Made by a program: the position numbers and the translations under genes. Below the pieces are notes generated by a model, which ran no database searches, was not told where the DNA came from, and saw nothing but the letters and a program-made list of their open reading frames with translations. 64,000 nt of DNA from Xenoacremonium recifei (Eukaryota; Ascomycota; Sordariomycetes; Hypocreales; Nectriaceae): assembly GCA_012184525.1 (NCBI GenBank), contig WOFQ01000024.1, forward strand, positions 310,001-374,000, given 5' to 3'. How positions within the stretch are numbered: position 1 is the stretch's first letter; each line of letters starts with the position of its first letter. Positions 32,739 through 44,679 of this stretch are shown in pieces.

Positions 32739-35700
32739 GAGGAGAAAGACCCCTCCTGAGCTTGACTACAGTGTTTACGCTACGATGGGCTAGGGGTCAA
32801 TCATCCGCTATTCCACTTGTACAGAGTAGGGAGCTGTGACGATCCGGTATGCCCAGCCAACCGGCGTACATGGTTTTCTCTTTTCGCCTGCACCTGTCCT
32901 CCAGACTGATCATCACCATACGAGATATAGCTTATCCGCGGCACAGACTTTGGCGACTCACGGCAATTGCAGCTCGGCGTTGATGAGGCAGAAACATTAA
33001 TGTTTCTGAAGGGTATATACCCCCGAGATCAAGTGTCAGAGCGGTCCCGTGTCTTGTCATGGCAAAAGCAAGACTGGTGCCCTCTGTCATCCCTCACTAA
33101 TAATCCCTGGCCCGAAATCTGCGGGGACTCTCGATCTGGCCCGGGTGAGGAGGGGGCTTACGAACTGCGGTCCAAAAGAGGATGTTCGCCTCTTGTCCTC
33201 GACCGAGGCAAGACAGGGACTTGTGTGCTGCGGCGCAGGTTTCCCTCAGCCTCTCTCTCACTCCTGTGTCTCCGCCACCGAAGGCAAGGACATGGTCGTC
33301 GGCAAAGTATCTGAACAGATGCTATCACATAAATAAGACGTGAGCTTTGACGAGTAGTTCGGCTGATCTGATCAGAACTAGAACAGTGGTGTTCGCGTCA
33401 CTACCGTTCCCCCACCAGCTCTACTCGAAAGCCTCAGGGTCGTGGGCTATCAGTCAGACAAAACAGGGAACATAATGAGGGTTCTTTTGGAAAGGGTCCA
33501 TTGGGTTTGCCCTTCGAGCGAGCTGTCACTTGTTCCCTAGGTCTGTGTGACGCGGCGGGAGGCTGGTTCAGCTGAGGAGGTCTCCTCTACTGCACCTTAT
33601 ACCCCGTACCGCACACGGGATCTTAGACGGGAAGGGTTCGTCAATCTTCCGATCCAATTACGGACGCGATGCTGTATAACATGATGCAGGAATCAAGGGA
33701 CTGACCCTCTTCAAGGCATTGGTGTCCCGATCGCCAACCCCATTACCGCAAGGTCATCCCAGATCGGGAGCCCTACCTGTCATGCAGCTGTCCAGGACTG
33801 CCCGGGTCCTAATAACCGGAATTCCTTGCTGCCAGCACACAGCCACAAGCCGGGTATCCCGGTGTTGCGATGAGTGGTACAAGACAATAGCGACGAGCGT
33901 TTTGGAGTGAAGATTGTCAAGACGACAACGGGAACGAAACATGACTTCTTGAGAGCATTGTCGAAAGCCATGTTACTCTGCTCAATTGGGACCTCTAGGC
34001 CCTGCCTTCCCAGCACGGAGCCATCATCATCCCCACTGAGTGGACGTTATGCCACAGACAGGAATGCGGCTCGGTACGCACAAAAGCCACCCGGGCGACA
34101 CTTCCATCAAACGGTTTAATTACACTAACGCCTGTGGGCTGTCGCTGTTGGCCGTTTCAACCCCAACAAACATTATAGGGGTTAAAACACGGAGCCGACG
34201 CGGGCGAGCCACTCGCCCAGTCCTCGATGGGAGATTGAGCATGTCTTCATCCTGCCCATATCCAGGCAGCGATTCAGCGGAGAGCATATTGCTTCTTTGG
34301 TCTGCTGCAACTCATCCCATTGGCCCCGGCTCGATGGCAAGCATCTGCCCCGCCATCTCTCCACTAGGCTGGACGACTAATATCTCGATCCAACCCTCCA
34401 TCAGGATCTGGGATCCGAACGACTTGCTCCAGTCCTCCCTCAGAAACCTTGGGCTGGTTCCAGGACCACATTCCCGGGTTATGGTGATCGCCGGGCTGTC
34501 GCACATGGGAAAAGCGTGCGCTCGTTCGTCTTGTGTGAACACTTGACAGCAAGTTCGGACGAGAGAGGCTCTTCTTTTGAGATCGGATATCCCCCGTATC
34601 TGCAAACAAGATCCTATAACTTTAGAATCAAGAACGCCGCAACGGACTGACTGCGCTGACCGACTAGCAGCGATGAACCACTATACGGAGTAAGCTCCTC
34701 CGGGCATGCGTTGGTCAACAACCCTGACATGGGAGGCGCTGCTTGCTGGTCCACGACGCTCCGAGATTTACCTCATATCGGATTTCCTGTCAGATATCAT
34801 TTTCCTCTTCGTCTTGGCCAGCCTGGCAATCAGGTTTTTCAGGGCCCTTCCCCCCAGAAATCGGGACCCATGACCTACTGAGACAGCCAGCGTGGAACTC
34901 CAGTGCTCAGCGCACTAATGCCTCCCTTGCTTTTTCCTGACGGACAACCGACACCCAGATCAGAGCTCTGACTAGTCAGCCCAGTCAACAGTGCCCGATT
35001 GGAGCGAGCGGTCACTGTCTCAGCTTAGGCCCTTGCGATCGCGAACCGTGAGTGGCAAGAAGGGAGCGGACGCGAACTTATGCAGTGTATTGAGTCCGTC
35101 CTTGTTAGCATGGAGGGGCGTCCGTCTTTCTTAGGGTTTTGGCTTTCGCACCAACGCTACTCCGTGAGGGAGTGTGGGAAAGCCTCTTGTTGCTCTGCTG
35201 GCGGCTTTGAACTGGACAGAAACAAGCTGTTTGGCAAGGTGGTTCAGAGACATCATCGCAGAAAGCAGACAAACCCTGCCGATCCGTCTCTTGCTTAAAC
35301 CACCCTTCGAGGAGTTGCACGCCCGCATCGTCTATCAGATATCGATCCGGCAGCTTGAACAAACGCCCGCACGCACAGTCGCGTCAGCCATGATAGTGAA
35401 CCAGCCACTCAATGGTTCGGCACCCTTCGCATAGGTGATTTTCTTACGCAACCTCGCTTCCTCCCTCTCTTCACATCTTGGGGTTGCACAGGTTCGGCGA
35501 CAACCGACGCGATCCTCTCAGCCAGCATTCTTGAGACCTTGTCCAACCATGGTTTCGCTTTGTATTCAGCAAAGGCTCGCTTCCAGGCCTGTCCAAGAGC
35601 TAGCCGAGCCCTCTCCTCTGCACAGCTTACTGTGGCGCTCGATGTTAGACATCGCAATAGAGGAAGAGACATCCAATCTAAGTCCGCTGTTGCAACGAGC

Positions 35701-37514
35701 TCATGACATCAACAAACACGCCACCACATCTATTTGCGGGCATGCCCCCAAGGGCCTTCTGCTGAGCTGTCTAGTGATGCACCTGGAGGCCCGCAGAAGC
35801 AATTATGCTCGCGATCAGACCCCAGGGACCCTTTCAACTGTTTGCCAATCCCCCTCCTTTCCAGCGGCCACTCGGCCAGTCACATCTCATCTTGCGAGCA
35901 GAATCGAGCTATCACAGGTCCTCGCCATGGTGACGTCGCCGTCGTCGTCGCCGTCGGAAACCATGGGTCCTTGCTAATTCACCCTGCCAAATCGACAAGC
36001 TCTAGTTGGTGCCGATCACACATCTTGGACTCAGCTCAGCACCCATGGTTCGGACGGCCGACGAAGGGCATCATCCTCGATGTAACCCTACGATGCACCC
36101 CTCGAGCTCACTGATCTTCAGGTCGTACGGCTTGATTCTTCACAAACCCCCTCCCTGCGGCAACCTGCAGGATTGGCACCGAATTGGATGCCCTCCCCTC
36201 TGGGTGACTCTTCTTGTACATGTACATTCGGCGCTGCTCGCTATCCTGCACTAATCATTGGGTCGCCTCGGCCTGTCGGACGCGTGCGACTCAAGCATGC
36301 CGGATCTTGAACGTCGGAGGCACCACCGATCCGTCCCGGCGACGGATGCTGCAGCGCCATTGTTGTGCTGCGATTATGACGAGTCAGCACCCAGCCAGCA
36401 TTTTCTCTTGGTACAGCTCTTTCTTGTGTGGGTTGCTGGGCCTCTCGGTGACAGGCGACGCGGATTGGTCCGGCGAGCGCGAGATGGCTCTGCCCTTGCA
36501 TGAGGCTTGCCCAGAATCTAGACATCGTCAAGTAGTCTCGGGAGCTAGCAAGGGCCCAGATTTGGGGTGCACCTGAAAATGCTCTCCCTCGTCACTGCTC
36601 TCTCTAGGCCTCGATACTCTACGCGCAGAGATTTTACGCAGCTAACTGTGTGTACAGAACTCTCGACACCTCGGGCGCTGTCAGTCTAGACTCTCTGTTC
36701 GCCCCGTCCCCTTGCCATCTTTTAGCAGCCCCAGATCTGCCGCACCAAATCGTCAGGACTGTTCGCCAATCTATGCCCGGACTTTCCAAGCGGACCCGTG
36801 ACATCTTCTTGCCACTGCGTGGTGTTCGTGGACGGGATGTTCTGTGCAAGTATGCATGTCATTTCGTCCACCAATGCTTCGGCAGGAATTGCTACATCTT
36901 GCCGGCATAACATTAGCCACGGATGTCTGGCTCATGCAGTGCCACACCGCTTGCTGCGGGCCGTCGATTCAATGGCATTTCTGTGGTTCTGGGTCGAGAT
37001 CCGGTAGGGGATGAGCACCTTACCATATAGATGAGGTAGGGAAGAGCAAGCGGTGTACAGACGGCTGTGGCTTGCCGTAAGTGCGGTTGTGGAACATAGA
37101 CTTGACTGGCTGAGGTCAGGGTTGCGAAGTGTTCAGACGTCCCTGGCATAGGCTTACAAGTGTAGGTCGTTGCTTGTCTAAGGATCAACAATTTCAGCTG
37201 TGGGTTCAGGAGAAGACACTCCGAGAGAGAAGAGAAGAGAAGAGACTCTTCAGCACTGTCTCTCTTAGTAGTCCGAAACCTCGCAGGAACTTGCAGAAAC
37301 TCGTAAGATTGTCGCAGGATTAATGCATCATGGTCAATAGTCGGTTGAGGATCCTTCTGGTGGTCCAGAATCTGCAGAGTTTGAAGAATTTTCCTTGAAG
37401 CTGCATAACTCGGACATGAATCAATTTCGCACAATCTCTTCCACATCTCACATAAACTCGTCGGATTACATCATTTTGTTTCCCCTCGAGCATTGCAATC
37501 GCAAAAAGTCATCT

Positions 37515-37576
37515 GTATGAGAAAGGAGTGGCCTTAGGTGTTGTAGCTGCTTACAGCCTAAACCACCTCAGCTATC
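37515..37576 (-). repeat. Diverged second copy of the ABC transporter gene 3' end
   Basis: Matches 38595-38656 with substitutions; the block CTTACAGCCTAAACCACCT is identical in both (37550-37568 and 38630-38648). The counterpart encodes the last residues (LRWFRL, stop) and the start of the 3' untranslated region of the ABCA-type gene. In this copy the Trp codon before LRWFRL reads TAG. The two copies lie 1080 bp apart in the same orientation. Confidence 0.75.
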
Positions 37577-38005
37577 CTCTCGATGTAGTACATCGCGCGT
37601 GCATGATAAATGCCAGCTCTTAAAACTCTTGATATGAGCGCGCGCTTGAGTAGAATTGATGTGACTGCACGCCCGAGTAGAAATACGAGTTAATAATAAA
37701 AAGTGTCAATTGACTATTATAGGTGATGCCAGGTATGATCACTATATCTCATGAAGTATTTCCCTAACTCCCGTACGCGCCAGATAACGTCGTCGTGCTT
37801 CCCCTTGGCGCAACCATCATGCGTCCTTTTCATGCCTTCATCGTGCGCATTCATTTTCCCTACGCGCAACTATCATTCGTTCCAGCACGACTATAGCGCT
37901 TAGTGCGGAGAGGATGTCTGATGTATGTTCTCTCAATGTCTCGCTCCCCAACATTCAGATTATTGCACGCGCTGCATAGTTTGACCACGTCTTTTGTAAC
38001 CAATG

Positions 38006-38254
38006 TCAGGCGTTCCTAATTTGCTCAAGTTGTGCGATACATTGTTCTATCCGTTGATTCTGGGCGGCAATCATGGCTCGGAGGTCATTGTTTTCTTGTC
38101 GCAAGTGCTCATTCTGGACTCGGAGGTTCTTGTTCTCTTCTTCCACATTTGAAATCTTCGCGATCTGAAAATACATGAAACAATTGAGCGCGCGGCAGTG
38201 CGCGGCGTTTGTTTCGAGCGCTGCCTGTAGCCGATCGGCGACTTCGTCTGCCAT
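38006..38254 (-). CDS. Small coiled-coil ORF (82 residues), unconfirmed
   Basis: ATG at 38254, stop at 38006. Almost the whole sequence is predicted helix with heptads: MADEVADRLQAALETNAAH, then IAKISNVEEENKNLRVQNEH, LRQENNDLRAMIAAQNQRI and EQCIAQLEQIRNA. Leucines and isoleucines fall at regular seven-residue spacing, as in a leucine zipper, but no basic DNA-binding region precedes it. It lies between the two copies of the ABC gene 3' end. Upstream is GCGC/GTGTG-rich low-complexity DNA. Expression is unproven. Confidence 0.4.
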   Translation of the reverse strand: MADEVADRLQAALETNAAHCRALNCFMYFQIAKISNVEEENKNLRVQNEHLRQENNDLRAMIAAQNQRIEQCIAQLEQIRNA

Positions 38255-38630
38255 TGCTCGTGCGCGCGTGTGAGTGCGAGTGCGTGCGCGTTGTGATCTT
38301 GGTATAATGTTATGCCGAAGGTTATGGCAAGAAGTAGATGATAAAGAGAAAAGAATTCAGAGCTCTGCTGAAGCAGTTCTGAAATACAAATAAGTCGCTT
38401 AAGCATGCTCGCTCTTTCCTCTCGTATTTACTTGGATTGATGAATTAACGTATTTGTTTGGATTTATGAATTAACGTATTGGCTCGGATATGTGAATCAA
38501 ATTATATAATGGCAGTTGGGCGACAGTAATAAACTGCTAGCTGGGGAGGCAGGAACATTTCTTTCCTTTGAGCGTCTTAATCGTGAATATATCTTTATGA
38601 GAGAAGAGCGGCCTTGAGGATTGAAGCTTC
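38255..38630. other. Low-complexity flank
   Basis: GTGCGCGCGTGTGAGTGCGA-like purine/pyrimidine alternation at 38258-38296 and a near-duplicate ATTGATGAATTAACGTATT / ATTTATGAATTAACGTATT at about 38435-38480. Confidence 0.6.
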
Positions 38631-41600
38631 TTACAGCCTAAACCACCTTAGCCATCCCTTTCTATTGACGCCATCCTCCTCTCGGACATTATTCTCCTTC
38701 ACCACGCTCAAGAACACCCTCTCAAGCGTCGCTCCGCCAATAGAGTAGTACTCAATACCCAAGCTCTCTTTCTCACGCTCCAACAAACCAATGACCTCAG
38801 CAACCGTGCTTGCTCCAGGAACAGTGAAGCGCACTTGGCCGCCTAACATGTCTCGCTCGAGATCTGCACCAGGTATCTCGCCAAGAATGCGGTGGCGGAC
38901 GTGGCTCATCTCGTCGGGAGTTGAGTTTGGGGCGCTAGCAAGGAGCAGATTGACATAGTAGACGTTGCTGTAGCGCTGGCGCAAGGCTTGAGTAGTACCA
39001 ACTGCGAGTAGTCGCTTGGAGATGATGGCGGTGCGGGTGGCGAGGGTATCAGCTTCTTCCATGCTATGTGTCTGAGTATAGTGTTAGTGAGGTGTTCATG
39101 TCAGGGGATAGTAATGCTTACAGTGAGGAGAAGGGAGCGGTTCGTGCTGATTTCCTGGATTATCTTCCAGAATGCACGTTTTGCAACGGCATCCATTGCC
39201 GATGTAGGTTCGTCAAGCACGAGTACAGATGGCTTACCCATCAAGGCAATAGCAAGGCTCAGCTTTCGCTTGTTACCCCCTGACAGCTTTGAGGCCAACG
39301 TGTTAGCATGAGGTGTCAGCTTCAGCCGCGCCATGACATGGTCAACATTGAATCGAACGTCCTTGATGCCTTTGATACGGGCATAGAAGGATAGATGCTC
39401 GCGCGTACTCATGAGGTCCAGAGCATCATATTGAGGGCAGACTGGAACCTTCGTCAGTGTCTCGCTAGACTTGTTTTTAAATAGCAGTTCTTACCTCCTA
39501 AGAACCTCTGAGCTGAGCGAGTTCGTGAATCCTCTCCTCGAAGAAGTATCTGACCCTGATCTGCTGCCAGCTCGGACTGTATGAGGTTGACGAGAGTCGA
39601 CTTTCCAGCACCATTAGGCCCGATCAGCGCCATCACATCGCTTTCGGGAAGACCAAAAGTCACATTATCAACGGCTTTATTGGCCCCAAAGGACTTGCTC
39701 AAATGAAGAGCTCGAAGAAGGTCTGTTTCTGCCGACTCAGCTCGAAGCTCCTCGGCCCTGACCTCGCCGCTGGCCAAAGATGCATTCTTCTCCGGGTCGC
39801 CGCCTACGACAGTGTGCAATCTGTGGCGGAACCACGCGGTATCACCCTCAATCCAGATTATGAGGAGGAGAAGAGCGATAACTTGCAGAACGAGGTAGAG
39901 AATTGGTCCCCCGTATGCATAGATTGATCCTGGTGGCGTAGGAAAGTTGTTTCTACAGCCAACTTCGAGAACATTGAGACCGAGAAGCATGGCTCGAAAG
40001 ACGTTGCCAATTGGGAGGATCAAGTACAGGCCGAAGGCGATGCCATAATTGAACTTGTCCATTTGAGCCGCATTAGTGCTGTTAGAGCCAACCTGTAAGT
40101 GTTAGTAAGTGTTCGAATTATGTCGGCTATCTCACGTACAGCAAAAGCAATGGCCGCGATCGCATACATAAGTACGTTAACTCCGGCAATAGCAAGGAAT
40201 GACTTCAAAGGTCCCGACACGAAATGTGAAATGACGTATCCGAGTAGAATAGCCGCCAGGCCGTAAAGGGCGAGAATTGGGAATATGACCCAGACAGGCC
40301 CGTTCCAGATATCGCTGAGTTGCGTGTAGACGATTGCTGTAATGGCGATAGAAATAACAAAAACGAATATGAAGTCAAACAAGCCGTAAGCAACCCAGAG
40401 AGGCCCGCGACGGACACCATTGGCATATTCAATGGACCGAACTTTTCGCGCCTTCTCGATAGCCGGGTAGAGGATGAAGGCCGCCGGGTAGAGAGCCTGA
40501 AGAAGAGTGAAGAAGACGACATATTCGGTTCCGATGTTGTTGGCGCTCTGAGATAATCATGTTAGAAGGGGTCATATACTTTAGGGGGTTCTTACTGTTC
40601 GAGTCTGAGCAAATTGTGCTTGAGATGCAATGATTTCCAGGCCCGACTCCATCTGACTATAGAGACTGATCAACAAAGGCCCTTCGTATGTGGGCATCTG
40701 ATACGCAATCACAGGAGTCTCGCCGTCAGATCCTGCAAAGACCCCCCCATATCCATTTCTGGCGCTTCTGTTCGAATGGTAATAATCCACGAAACTGGTT
40801 CGATCATCTAGAACAACTGGGAAGTCCTTGTAAAATCGACGGCTGATGTAACTGAACTCTTGGTACCTCTCTTCAACGAGTTCGTACAAGGTGTCATTTG
40901 CTGAGGGAGGAGCCAGCGCAATCCTCTCACAACCGCCGCGTTTTGCACAATACTTGTCCCAGTAGAAGTTTGGTGCAACAGGAGTGTATAGTTCTGGGGC
41001 TATTGCTGCGCAGGAGGGCTGTTGATATTGGTTCAATAGGAGTTTGAAGTTTGGTGTGATGGCAAGAGGAAGCGCCAGCACGTAGAGGTAAGGCCACCAA
41101 AATCTCTTGAGGACGATACAACGCTTCCTGAACAGAACTTTGACCTGGGTCCAGAATGAAGTGACTTCCCCAACTGCCATTGCGGAGTCAGACTCGGCGG
41201 CTTCCAGTTGGCTTTTACTAGGCTCAGACTCAAGTTCGAGTTCTGGCTCATCTGCAACTCGGAGGAAGACATCTTCGACTTGTGGCCCTGAGATAGAAAC
41301 ATCCGTGACACCCGTGATAGCAAGATCTGAACAGAGTTGCGCCGCTTCACGAGAGCTGGGGGTTGTGTATATGACTTGATCTTGGTGGGCAGTTGAGGGA
41401 TAGTGTGTATCAAGCTTCTCCAAAGAACCTGGAACCGAGACTTTGTAGCCACCACCATACACGTTCTTGAGCTCTGCAGCTGCCCCGTGGCATCTAACCT
41501 TGCTTTTGGATAGGATAACAATGTGGTCAGCCAGCACGTCAACTTCGTCCATAAAGTGAGTCGTGAAGATGATGCTTCGTTTAGACCTTTGTTGAAGGAG

Positions 41601-43523
41601 AATATCCCAAATGACACGGCGAGACAGCGGATCTAAGCCCGAGGTACACTCGTCGATGAGGCAGACCGAGGAATCGCCCACAAACATGCAGGCAAGTTGG
41701 AGCTTTCGTTTCTGGCCTCCACTCAAAGTCTTCGCAAAGCTGTTGCGTTTGAGGGGTAAATCACACGCTGCGATGAGCTCATCTAAATCTTGAGGGGATT
41801 CTCGCCCGGCCTTGATCTGATTCCATAGTCGGATATGCTCAGATACAGTCAACTCATCCCAGAGAGTGTTCCTCTGCGGGCATATGCCAATCTGCGATGG
41901 CAAAGCATCCAATTTCACAGAGCCTTCGGATGGCGAAATAAAGCCAGACATCATATGCAGGGTTGTCGTCTTCCCTGATCCGTTTGGACCAACGAGACAG
42001 AGAATCTGCCCACGGTGTCCCTGAATGCTGACACCATCTACAGCCGTGACTGAACTTCGCTTTCCGCAAAAGAAAAGTCTCTCAAGGAGATTTGGTAAGA
42101 ATCGCTTCTTCAGATCGAAAGTCTCGACCACGACTCCATTTGAGTTATCCTGGCTATCAGTGAAGGTTCTCTTACGGAAGTCAATGCCGTGCATGAAGTG
42201 CTCAACAGCGATCGCACCCAGAGCATACATGATGATCTGGATAGCAAGAAAGCCCAGCATCATCTGCAAAGTGACACCATAGGACGTCGAGTTTATCCCA
42301 TCGGTAGCGTATGGAAGTTTGTCCAATACTGCACTTGTAGAATTGAGCTCCCAAAGACACATCTGCTGCGTAAAGAAGACATGGTTGGAGCTGGGGAACA
42401 GAAGCGACAAGAGGAATGCTCCAACAAACTGCGGTTTGGGGTGTTTCTGAAAGCTGTATACCTGCGCTCCAACAGATAGGAGTAGGAAGCCTCCGATCAC
42501 GTAGATGGCTGAGACTCTCGCCTTGGTGAAGAAAGAAGCAGCGAAGACGGTAGAACTGTTGATGGCGAGGCCCAATAAGATTTGCCAGCCAATGACAAGT
42601 CCCAGACTCGACCCTGGGAACATGAGACGGCCGTAGAGAACACCGCAGGCGATGAAGACAGGCAGGCACAGTATATCGAAGACCAGCAGCCACCCTAAGA
42701 CCCGGGCTAATGTCGAAGTGTGTCCGCCCATAGCATCGATAAGTTGCGACATGCCAGACTCTCGCTCGGCTGTGATTCGGCTTGTAAAGCGGTAGATGAT
42801 GAAGTAGTAGCAGGCGAATAGTGCAAAGACATAGACCTGGCCTATCAGCTTCACTGCTTGCCGCTGCTGTTGACTATTATGCTCTGCCTGGGTCTCTTCT
42901 GTGAACATGAAGACGTCCGGGACGGTAGTCGAGTTCGTAATGGCATTGTTGACTGCCAGTTGGAGAGGTAAGTACAGATTCTCCTGGTCGCTCTTGTGGC
43001 CGTGGGCATTAAAGTGAGTATCATCCTTGTTTGGATCGGCTCGTACGATGTACTGCCAAGTATGGTTTTTGCTCTGGCTATGTTGGATCTTGACGGTCGT
43101 GAGAGGGGAGTCAACAAAGGTGACTGAAGCCCAGCAATCGCTAACGCCCCGGAGATTGGCTATACATATCGATAGCAAATCGTGTTCGTGTTCGAGAAAA
43201 ACGAGTTTATCATGGTCGAGGGGTTTTGTGAGAGTATCCACGACTCGGTCCACGTCTGGCCCAAGGTTCGGAGGCTTGATAATGATGAGCTTTTTGGTCA
43301 TAGCATCTGCGAGGCTCTTGATTGGTGCCGGAGAGGCGACTCCGTATGTATTCGATGAGGCGAGGAACGAGGGGATCGAACAGAGAACGGCGAGGACTGC
43401 TAAAGGGAGACCATATATTGACAAGAAGAAGCCAATTGGGTGTCTGATGACTTCAACCAAAAGATTCTTGTGCATCAAGGCGCGAATCTGGCGATTAAAC
43501 GCCTTCAAGTTGAAGGAAACCAT
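38631..43523 (-). CDS. ABCA-type ABC transporter, full length
   Basis: Exons 40596-43523, 40140-40547, 39495-40092, 39122-39441 and 38631-39071; 1564 residues. Two halves, each membrane domain then ATPase domain. The first begins with a segment (GFFLSIYGLPLAVLAVLCSI), a large extracytoplasmic loop, and helices about 240-470. NBD1 has Walker A GPNGSGKTT (about 510), signature LSGGQKRK and Walker B CLIDECTSGLD. NBD2 has GPNGAGKST (about 1268), LSGGNKRK and VLVLDEPTSAMD. ABCA proteins move lipids; the substrate is unknown. NBD1 Walker B has Cys where Pro is usual (DECTSG against DEPTSG). Start at 43523 (ACCATGG) is preferred over in-frame non-ATG extension to 43604. All four introns are 47-53 nt. 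Confidence 0.95.
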
Positions 43524-44679
43524 GGTTGTAGGCGGCCACGGTCCTGTATCGATGCTCAGGAGAGTAGAAATGAGAGCATGGAAGGACGTGGAGGAAGGTG
43601 ACAAGATAGCACCCGTTATATGTCCCCAAGAAAGGCCGTCAATTGGATAAATACAGTCGGGGTTTTAGTATATCGTGAAGTCATGATAGGAACGATCATA
43701 CAACTGTCCTCTGGCGCATCGTCTGGTACGATTTGCAACCTCGAAATGGAAAAAGACCTTCAGACACTACCCGCCAGGCATCATTATTTCTCTGTTTATG
43801 GAGTCGAGATTGTCTCGTTTCTGGCAGCTCAGCCTCTTCAAGCGTGCAAGGGTTCTCTTTTCGTTGCTCGTGCCACTGTCGAAGGAATAAGCTATCCCAG
43901 CTAGCAGCTCTTTCGGTAGCTGCCTGGCAAGTGCGCGCGTCTAAGCCCGACAAATGCTCCCTGAGCGCCGTAACACGCACATAACTCTTCGTAATGCGCA
44001 CACTTACTGAACCCAATTAGGTAGGACTCTGTCTGGACATTACCTTACGCACAGCCATAAACACACTTCTAACTCGATATTCTTTGACAAATACCATGAA
44101 CCCAAATCCTATACCTAACCCGAACCCTGATCTCTAACCCCCAACTGCTAATACCTAACGCCTTATCCCTAACTGCTGACACCTAATACCTTACCGCTGA
44201 AACCTAATCGCAACTGCTAATGTACAACCACTAAGGTAACCACTGATACCTAGCCCATAACTGCTAATACCTTCCCCTTACTTTTTGTGTGAGTGAGTAA
44301 GAGTCTTTTGGCGGGAAGCATCCGGATCGGGTTTAGCTAATGTGCGTGTGAAAAGTAAGGTGCGTGTTACGATGCACTTGGACCCTGGCTGTAAGAGATC
44401 ATAACATTCCCGCAAAGGGTTTTATTGGCGTCTCTTGACTGGTCTGAGCTGGCCGCGGCTTCGGGCCAATTTCGACAACTCAGAATTAGTGCATCGTGGC
44501 CCGCGCTATTTGGGCTGCGCCTTTGGTGTTGGTCGATCCATCGTGGGCTAGACCCCGTATAACGCCAGGCAACAAGGTATCGGTAGGAAGGAGAAAATCA
44601 ACACCCGACGGGCCGTCTTGCGTCCTCTGCTCTGTCTGAAGCTCGTGGAACTGACCGACTCTTCCATTTAGACGGCAGC
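43524..44679. other. Intergenic, contains telomere-like DNA
   Basis: Upstream region of the ABC gene to about 44000, then the telomere-like tract described separately, then a GC-richer flank of the PP2A activator gene. No gene seen. Confidence 0.5.
44085..44285. repeat. Degenerate telomere-like tract
   Basis: A run of imperfect CCTAAY units (CCTAACCCGAACCC, TCTAACCCCCAACT, CCTAACGCCTTATCCCTAAC, CCTAATACC) mixed with ACTGCTAATACCTAAC. The canonical ascomycete telomere repeat is CCCTAA/TTAGGG, so this resembles an aged interstitial telomeric sequence or a related minisatellite. Confidence 0.6.

Larger units (their letters stand above)
31252..38005. other. 6.7-kb gene-poor region
   Basis: The first 600 bases are the leader and promoter of the gene starting at 31251. 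Beyond that, open frames rarely exceed 170 codons on either strand and none shows a domain, a consistent intron pattern or an obvious repeat origin. Composition is not AT-rich, so it does not look like heavily RIP-mutated repeats. A short tandem repeat sits at 32693-32738. A diverged copy of the ABC gene 3' end lies at 37515-37576. The longest frames are 35435-35977 (plus) and 36913-37446 (minus); I recognise neither. Confidence 0.5.

Noticed and set aside
34040..35977. Open frames of 168 and 180 codons in the gene-poor region
   Set aside because: No ATG at the frame start, no domain, and comparable frames on both strands.
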